56,111 nt of DNA from Bacteroides cellulosilyticus DSM 14838 (GCF_000158035.1 NZ_EQ973490.1:596868-652978); one strand, 5' to 3'. Shown: positions 25,018 to 34,663, counted from the first letter of the stretch. Notes: generated by a model from the sequence alone, not told the origin. Made by a program: numbers and translations.

Positions 25018-25899
25018 TCAGAAATTATAAGCCAATCCGATGCCCAGTATCTCCTTGAACTGTACCTTCGGCCCTCTTTCAACGCCCTCATCATTAAAGG
25101 TTTTCACATCATTATCATACTTCAGTGTCATATTCAGGGTTGCTGATAGCACTTTATTGATCTTCATACTGATGAGCACATCCCAGTTGACATCCACATT
25201 ACCAAAGTCTTTATTATAAGGAGTGAAGAAATCGGCTGTAGTAATCAGATTCACATTTTCCATGACAGGCAGCTCTGCACGGGCTTTCAGGAAAGCTCCG
25301 GCTTCGATCTTAAAGTGATCCCCCGGATCAACACCGAAAGAACCTAAATCAGAAAGATAATCATCGCTCACAAAGGTCATCTTTGTGGAGACAGGTGAAA
25401 GGAATATAGAATAATTACTCTTCGGACGATATTCCATACCCAATGCCACATTAGAATAGGCGGGAGCAAAGAAGTTAGATATATAGTGACTCTTGTCCGG
25501 ATAATTATATCCTTTGGCAAATTGAGTATTCAAGTCAGCCATAAGCGTATAATACCAAACTTTAGTGGCTGCATAGCCCAACTGGGTAGATAATCCTATT
25601 TTATCAGAACTCTTTCTCATCCCTTGCGATTTGGTTTTCGAAAGACCATAATCCAGCACCAGGTTCGTCACCCATAGCCAGTTTCCGCTCTTATGTGTCA
25701 GTGACCCATTCAGGTAAGCATTCCCGGCAATAGAATTCTCACCACCGGCCGACCAGTTTGTCATTGCAGTTTGCGACATATTTATACCTGTCACACCCTT
25801 CAGTACCCAAGCTCCTTCTTTATATCCCTTATCGTCCGTTTGGGCAGAGACGATTGTTGCCAAAGTGGCAAATAGTATCATTAAATATATACGTTTCAT
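25018..25899 (-). CDS. DUF3078 outer-membrane beta-barrel protein
   Basis: 293 aa from MKRIYLMILFATLATIVSAQ; a longer frame to 25932 only adds residues before this signal peptide. After the cleavage site, GAWVLKGVTGINMSQTAMTNWSAGGENSIAG is the characteristic start of DUF3078 proteins (the N-W-s-A-G-G-e-N-s block). The rest alternates aromatic and polar residues as in a beta-barrel (YLNGSLTHKSGNWLWVTNLV, WYYTLMADLNTQF) and ends in FKEILGIGLAYNF, a C-terminal aromatic suitable for BAM insertion. Function unknown. Monocistronic, next to the 22-bp array. Confidence 0.88.
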   Translation of the reverse strand: MKRIYLMILFATLATIVSAQTDDKGYKEGAWVLKGVTGINMSQTAMTNWSAGGENSIAGNAYLNGSLTHKSGNWLWVTNLVLDYGLSKTKSQGMRKSSDKIGLSTQLGYAATKVWYYTLMADLNTQFAKGYNYPDKSHYISNFFAPAYSNVALGMEYRPKSNYSIFLSPVSTKMTFVSDDYLSDLGSFGVDPGDHFKIEAGAFLKARAELPVMENVNLITTADFFTPYNKDFGNVDVNWDVLISMKINKVLSATLNMTLKYDNDVKTFNDEGVERGPKVQFKEILGIGLAYNF

Positions 25900-26006
25900 A
25901 CTGTTATTCGTTTTAATTGTTCCGCAAAACAAAGACGTCTTTGTATTTCAAACAGAGTAAACTATTTTTTTGTTCAGAAACAAATAAAAGAATGATTGTA
26001 CGGAAA

Positions 26007-27059
26007 TTACAGGATGATACCTCCTCCCAGCAACAGACCTGCCTCATCGTAAAATGCCGCAGCCTGTCCGGAAGCAATGGATTCCAGTGGTTCGCGCAAT
26101 AGCACATGCAAGAGATTCTCATCCGTTATACTGACAGTGCAGTGATTAGCTTGCTTCCGATAGCGAATCCTGACAATGACATCCTCGGAATTCAGTAAAC
26201 GGGAAGTATCCACAATATTCCAGTCTTTCAACAGCATTTCCTCTTTGTAAAGAGAAGCCAGAGGCGCAAGTATCACTTCGTTCCTCTCTTTATGTATCTC
26301 TTTTACGAAAACAGGACGGTTCAGATGAATACCCAATCCTCTGCGCTGACCAATCGTATAGAAGGGATATCCTTCGTGCCAACCTAAAAAAGTCCCGCTT
26401 TCATCGAGAAATTGTCCTTTTCCCGGCAAAGCATCCTGCGGAACTTCACGCTGCAAGAAAGAGCGGTAATCCATCGGGCAGAAACATACACCAAGACTAT
26501 CCTTTTTGGTTGCTGTCCGTTCAAAGCCCCGCTTAGCAGCATAGGCACGCACTTCATTTTTAGTCCAGTCACCCATTGGAAGGAGCATACGTTCTAAAAT
26601 GTTCTGTTGCAGTCCCCAGAGGAAGAAAGTCTGATCCTTATCACGGTCGGCAGCCGGGGCTATAAAGTAATAGCCATCCCGGAAAACTTTACGTACGTAG
26701 TGTCCGGTAGAAATCCAATAAATGCCCATTTCATCGGCAATCTTTGCCAGCAACGGCCATTTCAGTTCATTGTTGCAGAGAGTACAGGGAACAGGGGTAT
26801 GGGCGGAAAGATATTCATCTACGAAATAGCGGATAATGCGTTCACGGAATAATTCGCGGGCATCATAGATGATGTGCGGGATATTCAGACGGGAAGCGAG
26901 ATTACGGGCATCATCCAAAGATTCTTCAAAGCCTTCCGAATCATAGAAACGAAACGTCACACCGGTTACTTCATAACCGGCCTCTTGCAACAGCATGGCG
27001 GCAACAGAACTATCCGTACCTCCACTCATACCTAATAATACACGCTTAGCAGACTTCAT
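26007..27059 (-). CDS. mnmA: tRNA 2-thiouridine(34) synthase MnmA (paralogue)
   Basis: 350 aa from [20 protein letters not shown]; the frame to 27167 would put 36 odd residues in front of the ATP loop. MnmA thiolates U34 of tRNA-Lys/Glu/Gln. Seen: PP-loop SGGTDSS (usually SGGVDSS), [11 protein letters not shown] (first catalytic Cys), [29 protein letters not shown] and [16 protein letters not shown], where GxCF holds the second catalytic Cys. Typical MnmA has GICFIG there. Bacteroides often carry more than one MnmA-like gene, and these differences suggest this is the divergent copy; its tRNA target may differ. Monocistronic. Confidence 0.85.
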   Translation of the reverse strand: MKSAKRVLLGMSGGTDSSVAAMLLQEAGYEVTGVTFRFYDSEGFEESLDDARNLASRLNIPHIIYDARELFRERIIRYFVDEYLSAHTPVPCTLCNNELKWPLLAKIADEMGIYWISTGHYVRKVFRDGYYFIAPAADRDKDQTFFLWGLQQNILERMLLPMGDWTKNEVRAYAAKRGFERTATKKDSLGVCFCPMDYRSFLQREVPQDALPGKGQFLDESGTFLGWHEGYPFYTIGQRRGLGIHLNRPVFVKEIHKERNEVILAPLASLYKEEMLLKDWNIVDTSRLLNSEDVIVRIRYRKQANHCTVSITDENLLHVLLREPLESIASGQAAAFYDEAGLLLGGGIIL

Positions 27060-27183
27060 GAGTACAAAAATAAGAATTATTTCTCTGGCAAAGAATAAAC
27101 ATATATATGAATCTGTGGTGAACTTACACCCATCAGTAATATGAAATAAGTTCAGCCGCTGTCGCACTTATTATACAATAAAG

Positions 27184-27236
27184 AAGCGGGAGAATGTTCT
27201 TTCCAGTCTTTCAACCTTCCAGTACATCTCCCGCTT
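27184..27236 (-). terminator. Terminator of the B12 operon
   Basis: AAGCGGGAGAATGT (27184-27197) and ACATCTCCCGCTT (27224-27236) form a long stem just after the last lipoprotein gene (stop at 27258), with an inner partial pairing. On the minus strand CTTTATTGT follows. The same hairpin lies between mnmA (27059) and the operon end; the 198-bp gap also holds a GAATCTGTGGTGA half-element (27109-27121) shared with the inverted repeat at 54.2 kb. Confidence 0.75.
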
Positions 27237-27257
27237 ATGATGAAGAGAATCTCTATC

Positions 27258-29675
27258 TTATTCTTCTTTTTCCAGTTTTCCGGCTTTCACTTCTTCAAAA
27301 GTAGGATTGAAAGCATTGCCAATTACTTCCCATGCTTCAGCATCGTTCAGGCCCGCAATAACTTTTGCCAATCCCTTATAAGAAATCAGTCCCATCTGTT
27401 TTTCAATATACACCGACTCGGCAGATTCCAGGTTTTCAAAGCAATCCAGATTGGTAATCACTGTATTAGGATTGCTTCCGGTAGCACCACCTATTGTTAG
27501 TTTCAGAGTACCCACACGCTTCAAAGCAGGCAGATTAATACTTTCCAGCATAGCAGGAACTCCATTTGTAAAACAAGTACCGATGCTGCACACGCCTGTT
27601 ACTTCCTGCAAAGCAGGCAAACTCAGAGTTTTAAGTACTCCCCCATAAGTAAAGCTACCTACTTTGGCCAGCTTCGGAAACTGAACAGGTTGCACTACAT
27701 TGTTCACATAAGAACCTTCCTGAAGACTCATAGCCCCCGTTACCTCTTCCAGATCTTCAAAACTGATTATGGCAAGGTTGGCATTATAACCTTGAGTAAC
27801 CGTCAGTTTTTTAGCCTTCTTCAGACCTGGGAAGGTAAAGTTCGCCTCCTCTTTCACAATTGCAAATTCCAATGAGATCTCTGCATTCTCAAGTCCTTCG
27901 AAACGCATTCCTTTACTACCTGACACTGACACTTTTCCCGTGAAAGTGTCATCACCTTTCAATAGCAGACCTTCAGGAACAGAGCTCAATTTCAGTTCGT
28001 CAATGGTCAAGCCTGTAACATCCATTTCTTTCAGAGCAGCCACATTTCCCAAAGATAAATAAGAGAAATGCGCTCCTTTCAGATTCTTCAGGAAAGATAT
28101 TTTCTCCAGCTTAGGCAACTGTTCCATTGAAACCCGACTGACAGAAGTCAATGAGCCCAGACCTGTTATATCAGTAACCCCTGGCATGGATGACAAAGAG
28201 AATGTCCCTCCGATAGTCTTCAATGCATTGAATCCAGATAAAACAGTAGCCTCTTCACTATAGCCCCCCAAAGAGAATCCGCCACCTACGGTCTCCAATT
28301 CGGGACAGGCATTGTCCAGTTGTTTCACATTCGATAATGTGGTCAATTTCAGATCTCCTCCTACACTCTTCAACTTTTTCAACGGCTCCATATCAGGAAT
28401 GGCAAGATAAGATATAGTAGCGGCACCGTCTACAGTAGTCAATGAAGAAAGATTAAGTTCTCCAAGGCTTTGACAGTGTTCTATGGTCAGTCCGTTTTTA
28501 CCTACATAAGCAAGCGAGCCTAAATCCAGTTTTTTGACACCATTATTATAAATGCGCATACTGTTGGCTTTCGTCAGTTTAGGGAGACTCACTTCATTCA
28601 GATTGTTCATTGGATATTGCAATGAGAAGCTGTATGATATTTCTTCCAACGAACTAAAGAACACGTCCTCCAAATCCGAAAGCGACTCAAGCGAGATAGT
28701 AGCCGCGGAAACCAAGGCAGGGAAGTTTATTTTCTTCACCTTCTTGTAGCTTTTCAGAGTCAACTGATTACCCAGCGTTTTCAGAGCCGGGAAACTAACT
28801 TCTTCCGTCAGTTCAAGCGTTCCGTTCTGTCGTCCGGTAAAGGTGATATCCTTTCCTATAATCTCCAAAGCCGGGAATTCCAACTGTTTGAAGTGGATTG
28901 CCTGTAAGGTCAACGTACCGCCCACACTTTCCAGTTTTGGCAGATTCAGTGTGCGAAGCGTATCAGCCGAAAGATACAGATCGCCACCTACCATCTTCAG
29001 TTGAGACAGTTCGATGTGTTCCAGTTCCTTGTTACCAAACGCTCCGTTCGTACCGATACGGCCTGCAATCTTCAGTGCTCCTGCCCTTTCCAGATTCTCC
29101 AGTCCTGCAACTGAAGTACCTTTGTAAGTAGGATTGATAAGCACTGTTCCGGATACTTCTTTCACACCACTCAGCGCAGCGAAAGAAAGTAACGAATCTT
29201 CCTTTACGCTTCCCGTTTCCTTACCGATAATCAGATTTCCTTCTATGCGGCTGATACCACGTGCTGCAAAAGCTTCTACGTCTTCAGCCGTTTCCAGCAG
29301 CACATCCCCCTCACCGACAATCAATGTGCGGCTCAGAGAGTAATGATACGTACGTTCCTTACCATTATAAGAGGTTACAGTCAACGTCTGATTTCCTTCC
29401 CAATCTGTTATATTCGACGGATCCGGGGTAATCGTGGCAAGCTCACTACACAAAACCTCAGCTTTGGCTCCCTGCACCGAAACACCTTCGGGCACAGACA
29501 GAGTCAGTTCATCTTCAGTAATAGTGGCCGCATAGGCCTTTCCATCCTGTAATTTCAGGCTGAATGAAGTGATATAGTTTTCGCTTCCGGAGAAAGCAGA
29601 GTCTTCGTCATCGCAACCGGCCAGCAGCGAAATGAAGCCTATCATCAATATGTATGCTAAACTTTTTAGTTTCAT
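27258..29675 (-). CDS. Large repeat lipoprotein (LRR/receptor-L-domain-like), B12 operon
   Basis: 805 aa. Lipoprotein signal MKLKSLAYILMIGFISLLAGC (lipid Cys21) with acidic DDED after the Cys, a Bacteroides surface-export pattern. Residues about 35-115 form an N-terminal beta domain (YITSFSLKLQDGKAYAATIT to TYHYSLSR). Residues about 130-770 are repeats of roughly 22-25 aa of the type LxLPxLxxVGGxLxLxx, like receptor L-domains/Ecm33-type beta-solenoids. The C-terminus FNPTFEEVKAGKLEKEE resembles the end of the next protein. It is a paralogue of the protein at 29698 and the last gene of the cobalamin-riboswitch operon. Not recognised as a characterised protein; surface capture of B12 or of a B12 carrier is a guess from context. 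Confidence 0.8.
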   Translation of the reverse strand: MKLKSLAYILMIGFISLLAGCDDEDSAFSGSENYITSFSLKLQDGKAYAATITEDELTLSVPEGVSVQGAKAEVLCSELATITPDPSNITDWEGNQTLTVTSYNGKERTYHYSLSRTLIVGEGDVLLETAEDVEAFAARGISRIEGNLIIGKETGSVKEDSLLSFAALSGVKEVSGTVLINPTYKGTSVAGLENLERAGALKIAGRIGTNGAFGNKELEHIELSQLKMVGGDLYLSADTLRTLNLPKLESVGGTLTLQAIHFKQLEFPALEIIGKDITFTGRQNGTLELTEEVSFPALKTLGNQLTLKSYKKVKKINFPALVSAATISLESLSDLEDVFFSSLEEISYSFSLQYPMNNLNEVSLPKLTKANSMRIYNNGVKKLDLGSLAYVGKNGLTIEHCQSLGELNLSSLTTVDGAATISYLAIPDMEPLKKLKSVGGDLKLTTLSNVKQLDNACPELETVGGGFSLGGYSEEATVLSGFNALKTIGGTFSLSSMPGVTDITGLGSLTSVSRVSMEQLPKLEKISFLKNLKGAHFSYLSLGNVAALKEMDVTGLTIDELKLSSVPEGLLLKGDDTFTGKVSVSGSKGMRFEGLENAEISLEFAIVKEEANFTFPGLKKAKKLTVTQGYNANLAIISFEDLEEVTGAMSLQEGSYVNNVVQPVQFPKLAKVGSFTYGGVLKTLSLPALQEVTGVCSIGTCFTNGVPAMLESINLPALKRVGTLKLTIGGATGSNPNTVITNLDCFENLESAESVYIEKQMGLISYKGLAKVIAGLNDAEAWEVIGNAFNPTFEEVKAGKLEKEE

Positions 29676-29697
29676 ATTTTCTTTATTTTATACTTGA

Positions 29698-31728
29698 TTA
29701 TTCTTCTTCGGCAGGCAGGGTCCATAGTCCATCCTCTGCCAGCTGCTTGTACGTTGGATTATACAGGTTATCCTCAACAATCCAGTTCGTTTCAGGACAA
29801 CTCTTGATGGCTTTCTTCAATCCCTCATAAGAGGCCAGAGCCTTGTGGTTCACTATTTTGAAGCCACCGATACTCTCCAGAGATACAAGGAAGTTCAAGT
29901 CCGTCAGTTTAGTGTTCTGCATATTCTGGGTTTCATTATAACCATAAGGGCGAAGATACAACGTCCCGCCCACCGTTTTCAGTAGCGGATAGTAAAGAAC
30001 CGGTTCATAAACATTGCCATATTGCTCATAACCTGTCTGAATAAGCAGATTTCCACCTACCTTTTCCAGCTTGGGGAACGAACGTTCATCAGTGGTATTG
30101 ACACATATCCGAGTATCTCCACCAATTGTTTTCAGTTCGGGGAAATGGAACTCTTTAATATTAGAGTAAAGGTCGAATATACCACCCACTTCTTGCAAGT
30201 CGGGCATAATGATCTCCTGAATATTCGAATTATTCCAATAAGAAAAGTCACCAGTGATTTTGTTGATACCAGCTATATTCGTTGTTCCACCATTATTGCT
30301 AAGATAGTTGAGCTTTAGAGAACCGATTTCCTTAAAACCCTGGAATTGGGGAGAGAGACCGGACATGACTATGCTTCCGGCAAACACATCATCACCCTTC
30401 ACGACAGTTGTACTCATGTCCGAACCCTGCAACAGTAATTCTTCCATTTCTACACCGCGCAAATCAATCTCACTCATACCTGAACCTAAAGAGATCTTTC
30501 CCACCTTCTTCAATTTAGCCGGCATCTTCACGCTACCGGTAGCTGTCAGACTCAGAGTTCCGCCAATACTTTCCAGCGAAGCCAACTGCTCGGGATTGAA
30601 TCCGGCAATGGAAATACTGGCATTACCGTCTATCGCCTTCAACAGAGGCATATTCATCTGATTCACTTTCGGGCAACTAAGCGATAATTCACCTAAATGA
30701 GTCAGCGCCGGGAAAGAAACTTCATACAGCGGGTTATCTGCAATGCTGAGTTTCCCCGAAATATCCTGTAACTTCGGGCAATAGAGCAACAGAAGAGTTT
30801 TTCCGGTCACATTCAAGTCTTTGCAGGACAACAGTTCGCTGAAGTCCAGACGAATGGCTGACATACTCACTTCAATACTTCCTCCTACATGCTTCAAAGA
30901 CTGGAAAGACATTTTCTCTACCGATGATTTACCTTTCAGCGAAAGGTTACCGCTCACCTGTTGCAATGCGGAAAATTCCGTAGAGACAAAAGGAGCTTCC
31001 ATCGAGAGGTTACCGCCCACACTCTTCAGTGAAGAACAGGAAATATCACCCACAGCCGCGCTCTTTATGTCCAGATCACCCCCTATATGAGTCAGCTTAT
31101 TCAAATCCACGGTCCACAAACTGTCAGCCGAAATAATCTGGAAAGAACCACCTATCTCTTCCAGATTCTCCAGCCCGGCAAATTCATGCCCACGGTAACG
31201 GGTATTAATGGTGATACTACCGGACACCTGCTTCAAGGTTGACAATGCTGCCAGAGACTTAATGGAATCTGTACCCAACTGCTGTCCGATAATCAAACTA
31301 CCATCCAGATACGAAATACCTTTTGCACCGAAAGCATCCAATTCTTCCTGCGTATTCAGCAAGATGATACCGGTTTCGGGTACACTGCTTCTGCGAGGCG
31401 TATAGAGGTATTTGCGTGACTGGCCTGAAAGGGAAGTCACGGTAAAGAACATTTCCTCCTCCCAGTTATACACTGTAGCGGGGTCCGGCTTGATTGTAGC
31501 GTTCTCGCTGCACACCACTTGAGCCTTAACATCACTGAGTATCACTTCTTCCGGAATGTTCATCACAATGGTGTCCCCCCGGAAAGAGGCTACAAGAGAT
31601 TGGTCTCCCTGTTTCAGGGTAAAGGAAGTGATAAAGTTATCAGTTCCCTCAAAAGGATCATTGCTGTCATCGCAGCCCGTGAGACAGGCCAATACGAACA
31701 AAATGCTCCCAAGGATATATTTATTCAT
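29698..31728 (-). CDS. Large repeat lipoprotein, paralogue of the 27258 gene, B12 operon
   Basis: 676 aa. Signal MNKYILGSILFVLACLTGC (lipid Cys19) followed by DDSND. The N-terminal domain (FITSFTLKQGDQSLVASFRG, then AQVVCSENATIKPDPATVYNWE) aligns with residues 35-90 of the 805-aa neighbour, as does ISYLDGSLIIGQQLGTDSIKSLAALSTLKQVSGSI. The middle is solenoid-like repeats (LKSVGGNLSMEAP, LQQVSGNLSLKG, LKHVGGSIEVSM). The ending NLYNPTYKQLAEDGLW matches the neighbour's NAFNPTFEEVKAGKL. The two genes are 22 bp apart and likely arose by tandem duplication, one having lost or gained repeats. Function unknown; shares B12-riboswitch control. Confidence 0.8.
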   Translation of the reverse strand: MNKYILGSILFVLACLTGCDDSNDPFEGTDNFITSFTLKQGDQSLVASFRGDTIVMNIPEEVILSDVKAQVVCSENATIKPDPATVYNWEEEMFFTVTSLSGQSRKYLYTPRRSSVPETGIILLNTQEELDAFGAKGISYLDGSLIIGQQLGTDSIKSLAALSTLKQVSGSITINTRYRGHEFAGLENLEEIGGSFQIISADSLWTVDLNKLTHIGGDLDIKSAAVGDISCSSLKSVGGNLSMEAPFVSTEFSALQQVSGNLSLKGKSSVEKMSFQSLKHVGGSIEVSMSAIRLDFSELLSCKDLNVTGKTLLLLYCPKLQDISGKLSIADNPLYEVSFPALTHLGELSLSCPKVNQMNMPLLKAIDGNASISIAGFNPEQLASLESIGGTLSLTATGSVKMPAKLKKVGKISLGSGMSEIDLRGVEMEELLLQGSDMSTTVVKGDDVFAGSIVMSGLSPQFQGFKEIGSLKLNYLSNNGGTTNIAGINKITGDFSYWNNSNIQEIIMPDLQEVGGIFDLYSNIKEFHFPELKTIGGDTRICVNTTDERSFPKLEKVGGNLLIQTGYEQYGNVYEPVLYYPLLKTVGGTLYLRPYGYNETQNMQNTKLTDLNFLVSLESIGGFKIVNHKALASYEGLKKAIKSCPETNWIVEDNLYNPTYKQLAEDGLWTLPAEEE

Positions 31729-31754
31729 GATTCTATTTGTTTTAAATTACTAAA

Positions 31755-33461
31755 TCAAGGTTTCAATCGCAAGTCCATAGCAGCAGAAGATTCGGTAGAA
31801 ATCTCACCTACAGCTGCTCCTTGTCCCATTTGTGCCGTATGAACTTTCACAAAGTCGATGTATTTCAGATTAGCCGGGCTGCCGTCCTGCTGAATGGCGT
31901 TCTCAATACGGAATCCGGTCGGATCATTTATATTGTCCACATATCCCCAGTCAAAGCCCCAATTAGTTTCAATACCTTCCGTTTTAAACTGATCGCCCAA
32001 GCAAGTTCCTGTCAGGATATAGTATTCCTCTTTCATGAACCAAGGGAAATAACCGCTATTCGGATGGTAAGCATTTCGTCTCAGGAAAGTCAGGTTACCA
32101 TCATTGTCAATCGAAAGTACATCCTGCTTATCCTGCGTAGGACGATAATACTTCAGAGCATAACGTTGAGTGATTCCGGGCTTTCCTGTTTCACTACCTT
32201 TAAGTTCATACCAAGTATCATCAGCAATACCGTTTCCGTTTTCATCCTGGCTTACCCATACGACACCACACTCACACCAATATTTACCAAGCGGATTACC
32301 AACAATATCAAAGTCTGCTTCACCCTTACCGTCATCCTCTACACTGTGGTCAAAGCCCAAAATAAAATAACCGCCCCATGCGCCAAGAGAAGCGATCCAA
32401 CCGGTTCCACCACCATTATCCAGTGCATTCTGTATCGTCATTCGTGCATCTTCGGCGGTCTTGTCCTGAGAGAAATTAACGAACTGCCCCGGAGCAGGCG
32501 TGAACTCAAAGCAATGATTGGATATCCAATAACTCTTTGCGGTCGGTGCCCTAAAATAGGTACCTTCTTGCGGAGTACATACCACTTTAACGGTAGCCTC
32601 GGCTGTTTTACCGCCGTCGATAGCCTTCACTTTTATTTCATAAATCTGGCCTTCAGCAGAAGGCGTAAACTTGAAATGAATGGAAGTTTCGCTCTGTACA
32701 CTCCCGTCCACGCTCCATTCGTACACCGCATCATCGCTGATTGAGAATCTTACAGGTGCCAACACAAGGCTTCTGCCAATAGGACAAGTCATAGTTCGCA
32801 CATCATGTATGGTGGAAGGTTCCACATAGCGGCCGTTATCAAAGAACAACACCGGCTCTTCTTCCGGTATCACCGAGATATTAATGTTCTTCACATCCAC
32901 ACCATCGGCATTGGTTACTTTCAGAGCAAGCGTATAAACATCTATCTCCTTCTCTTTAAATTGATAGATGGAGTCGTGGCTTACCACACGTCCGCCATAG
33001 CTCCACTCAAAAGTGGTACTCTCGTCCGTGTATTTGGTTTCGGCAGCCACCTTCAGAGCTACATCGCAATAGCCCACAGCCGAACTACTCACCGTAATTT
33101 CAGGCGGCAGACGGTCTACGACTGTTATTTTGGCTTGCTTTTCCACACTTCCGTTATCAGCATCCAGGCGGAAATTCACAAAGAATTCTCCTAACTGATC
33201 ACCTTTAAACTGATAGGTTTCCTGCTCAGACACAATCTTACCTGCACGTTTCCAAGCATACACAGGATTGATGGCATTCTCCGCAGTCACCTGCAATGTC
33301 ACCTCATGTCCTATCTTTACTTTATACTCTCCGGTATCGGAGTTTAGCGAACACTCGGGAGCTCCAACCAGCCCCGCTTCGTCATCATCATCCGAACAGG
33401 CACCCAATGCAAACAGGCACAGTCCGACAAACGATAGTTTTAAATACAGATTTTTAAACAT
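31755..33461 (-). CDS. PKD/Ig-like surface lipoprotein, B12 operon
   Basis: 568 aa. Signal MFKNLYLKLSFVGLCLFALGAC (Cys22) followed by SDDDDEAG. Three Ig/PKD-like beta domains follow: about 36-115 (GHEVTLQVTAENAINPVYAWK), 118-200 (FEWSYGGRVVSHDSIYQFKE) and 210-295 (VYEWSVDGSVQSETSIHFKF). The C-terminal 260 residues form a separate domain with YWISNHCFEFTPAPGQFVNF, GWIASLGAWGGYFILGFDHS, WVSQDENGNGIADDTWYELK and YIDFVKVHTAQM, perhaps a jelly-roll ligand domain with an Asp-rich calcium-like loop (DENGNGIADD). It lies between btuG and the repeat lipoproteins under the cobalamin riboswitch. Likely surface exposed; a corrinoid-binding or scaffold role is inferred. Confidence 0.8.
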   Translation of the reverse strand: MFKNLYLKLSFVGLCLFALGACSDDDDEAGLVGAPECSLNSDTGEYKVKIGHEVTLQVTAENAINPVYAWKRAGKIVSEQETYQFKGDQLGEFFVNFRLDADNGSVEKQAKITVVDRLPPEITVSSSAVGYCDVALKVAAETKYTDESTTFEWSYGGRVVSHDSIYQFKEKEIDVYTLALKVTNADGVDVKNINISVIPEEEPVLFFDNGRYVEPSTIHDVRTMTCPIGRSLVLAPVRFSISDDAVYEWSVDGSVQSETSIHFKFTPSAEGQIYEIKVKAIDGGKTAEATVKVVCTPQEGTYFRAPTAKSYWISNHCFEFTPAPGQFVNFSQDKTAEDARMTIQNALDNGGGTGWIASLGAWGGYFILGFDHSVEDDGKGEADFDIVGNPLGKYWCECGVVWVSQDENGNGIADDTWYELKGSETGKPGITQRYALKYYRPTQDKQDVLSIDNDGNLTFLRRNAYHPNSGYFPWFMKEEYYILTGTCLGDQFKTEGIETNWGFDWGYVDNINDPTGFRIENAIQQDGSPANLKYIDFVKVHTAQMGQGAAVGEISTESSAAMDLRLKP

Positions 33462-33466
33462 ACTAT

Positions 33467-34645
33467 TTATTGATTAGAAAATGTTACTTGCAATCGTTTC
33501 GTTGTAAATACAAAGTGCGCAGGGATGTCCCCTGTCGTAACGCTCCACTTCTTTTTTCCCTCGGGCGTGAAGCAATAGAGTGTTCCGGGGGTAACATAAT
33601 TTTTGGCATCGGTCACGAAGATCTCTTTGGTATCGGGATTCACAGCCAATCCATAAGGTACCTCGATACTCTTTTCCGTACCGTCCGTAATGAAGTTCGT
33701 AGTCACTACACGTTTCTTCCGCGTGTCATAAATGCCATAACTGATGGTATTCTGCCCGGTGTACTTACTATACTCCGTACTGTAATAGAAGAGCGAGTCC
33801 CCACTCAGACAAAACTCACTGGCCGGAAAGTTCAGCACATCAGTCACCATATCATTATGAGAGTTTATGACATATACCTTGGAGTGTATGTCGTAATAAT
33901 CACCACGTGATGAAACATAAATATTTCCACGCGCATCAATTGCCATCCGATGAAGGTTGATGCCTACCGTTATTTTTTTGATTTCGGTAAAGGTGTTCAG
34001 GTCTATCACAGATACGGTATTATCGTAATTGGGTACACGATAACCTCCGGAATTGGCTACATAGAGTTTATTCCCTACCACTACCATCTCTTCCGGCTGA
34101 TAGCCGACATCACAAGTGTCCACCACCTGCAGGGAATTCAGATCCACTTTAGCCACATACCCCAGTCTGGCATTGGGATCAATCACCACTTTACCCGCAT
34201 AAGAACTGACGTAAGCATAGCGACCGTTGAAAACGATATAGCGACAGTTAGGAATAGGGATGGCAGCCAAGTGCCTTGCTGTATTGACATCCATCACCTC
34301 CACCAGGTGGGATACATTAATGACAGCAAACAGTTTATCACCATTTATCTGAATATCATTCCCCACATCACCCAGCGCTTTTTGTACGGTAGGATTCAAT
34401 TCCGGATAAATGTTCTTACAGTAATTACCCGAAGCGTAATCGAAATAGTCCAGAGAAGCCTTGTTACTTCCCATATTCCCCTCATTCAACAGGAAAAATC
34501 CCTTGACCGGACCTGTCACCTGTACGCCCGGTGTCACATTCGTCACACTGGAAAGTACCAGTTCTTCGTCGTCGCTACGGCACGAGGATACCAACAGTAT
34601 CAGCATGCTCGCAAGCCACATCAGTAATAATTTACTTCTTTTCAT
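33467..34645 (-). CDS. btuG: BtuG-family vitamin B12-binding beta-propeller lipoprotein
   Basis: 392 aa. Lipoprotein signal ending LLVSSC, then RSDDEE. The body is a YncE-like seven-bladed propeller: GFFLLNEGNMGSNKASLDYF (a start typical of BtuG/DUF5074 proteins), FAVINVSHLVEVMDVNTARH, AYVSSYAGKVV, GYVAKVDLNSLQVVDTCDVG, KLYVANSGGYRVPNYDNTVSVIDL, NIYVSSRGDYYD and GLAVNPDTKEIFVTDAKNY. In B. thetaiotaomicron BtuG proteins bind cobalamin extremely tightly at the cell surface and cap BtuB. The adjacency to btuB (18 bp) and the shared riboswitch support this identity. Confidence 0.9.
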   Translation of the reverse strand: MKRSKLLLMWLASMLILLVSSCRSDDEELVLSSVTNVTPGVQVTGPVKGFFLLNEGNMGSNKASLDYFDYASGNYCKNIYPELNPTVQKALGDVGNDIQINGDKLFAVINVSHLVEVMDVNTARHLAAIPIPNCRYIVFNGRYAYVSSYAGKVVIDPNARLGYVAKVDLNSLQVVDTCDVGYQPEEMVVVGNKLYVANSGGYRVPNYDNTVSVIDLNTFTEIKKITVGINLHRMAIDARGNIYVSSRGDYYDIHSKVYVINSHNDMVTDVLNFPASEFCLSGDSLFYYSTEYSKYTGQNTISYGIYDTRKKRVVTTNFITDGTEKSIEVPYGLAVNPDTKEIFVTDAKNYVTPGTLYCFTPEGKKKWSVTTGDIPAHFVFTTKRLQVTFSNQ

Positions 34646-34663
34646 AAGCCGTGTATTTGGTTT

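Noticed and set aside
27060..27167. 36-residue N-terminal extension of MnmA
   Set aside because: MnmA proteins start just before the SGG(V/T)DSS loop; the extension has no conserved features.
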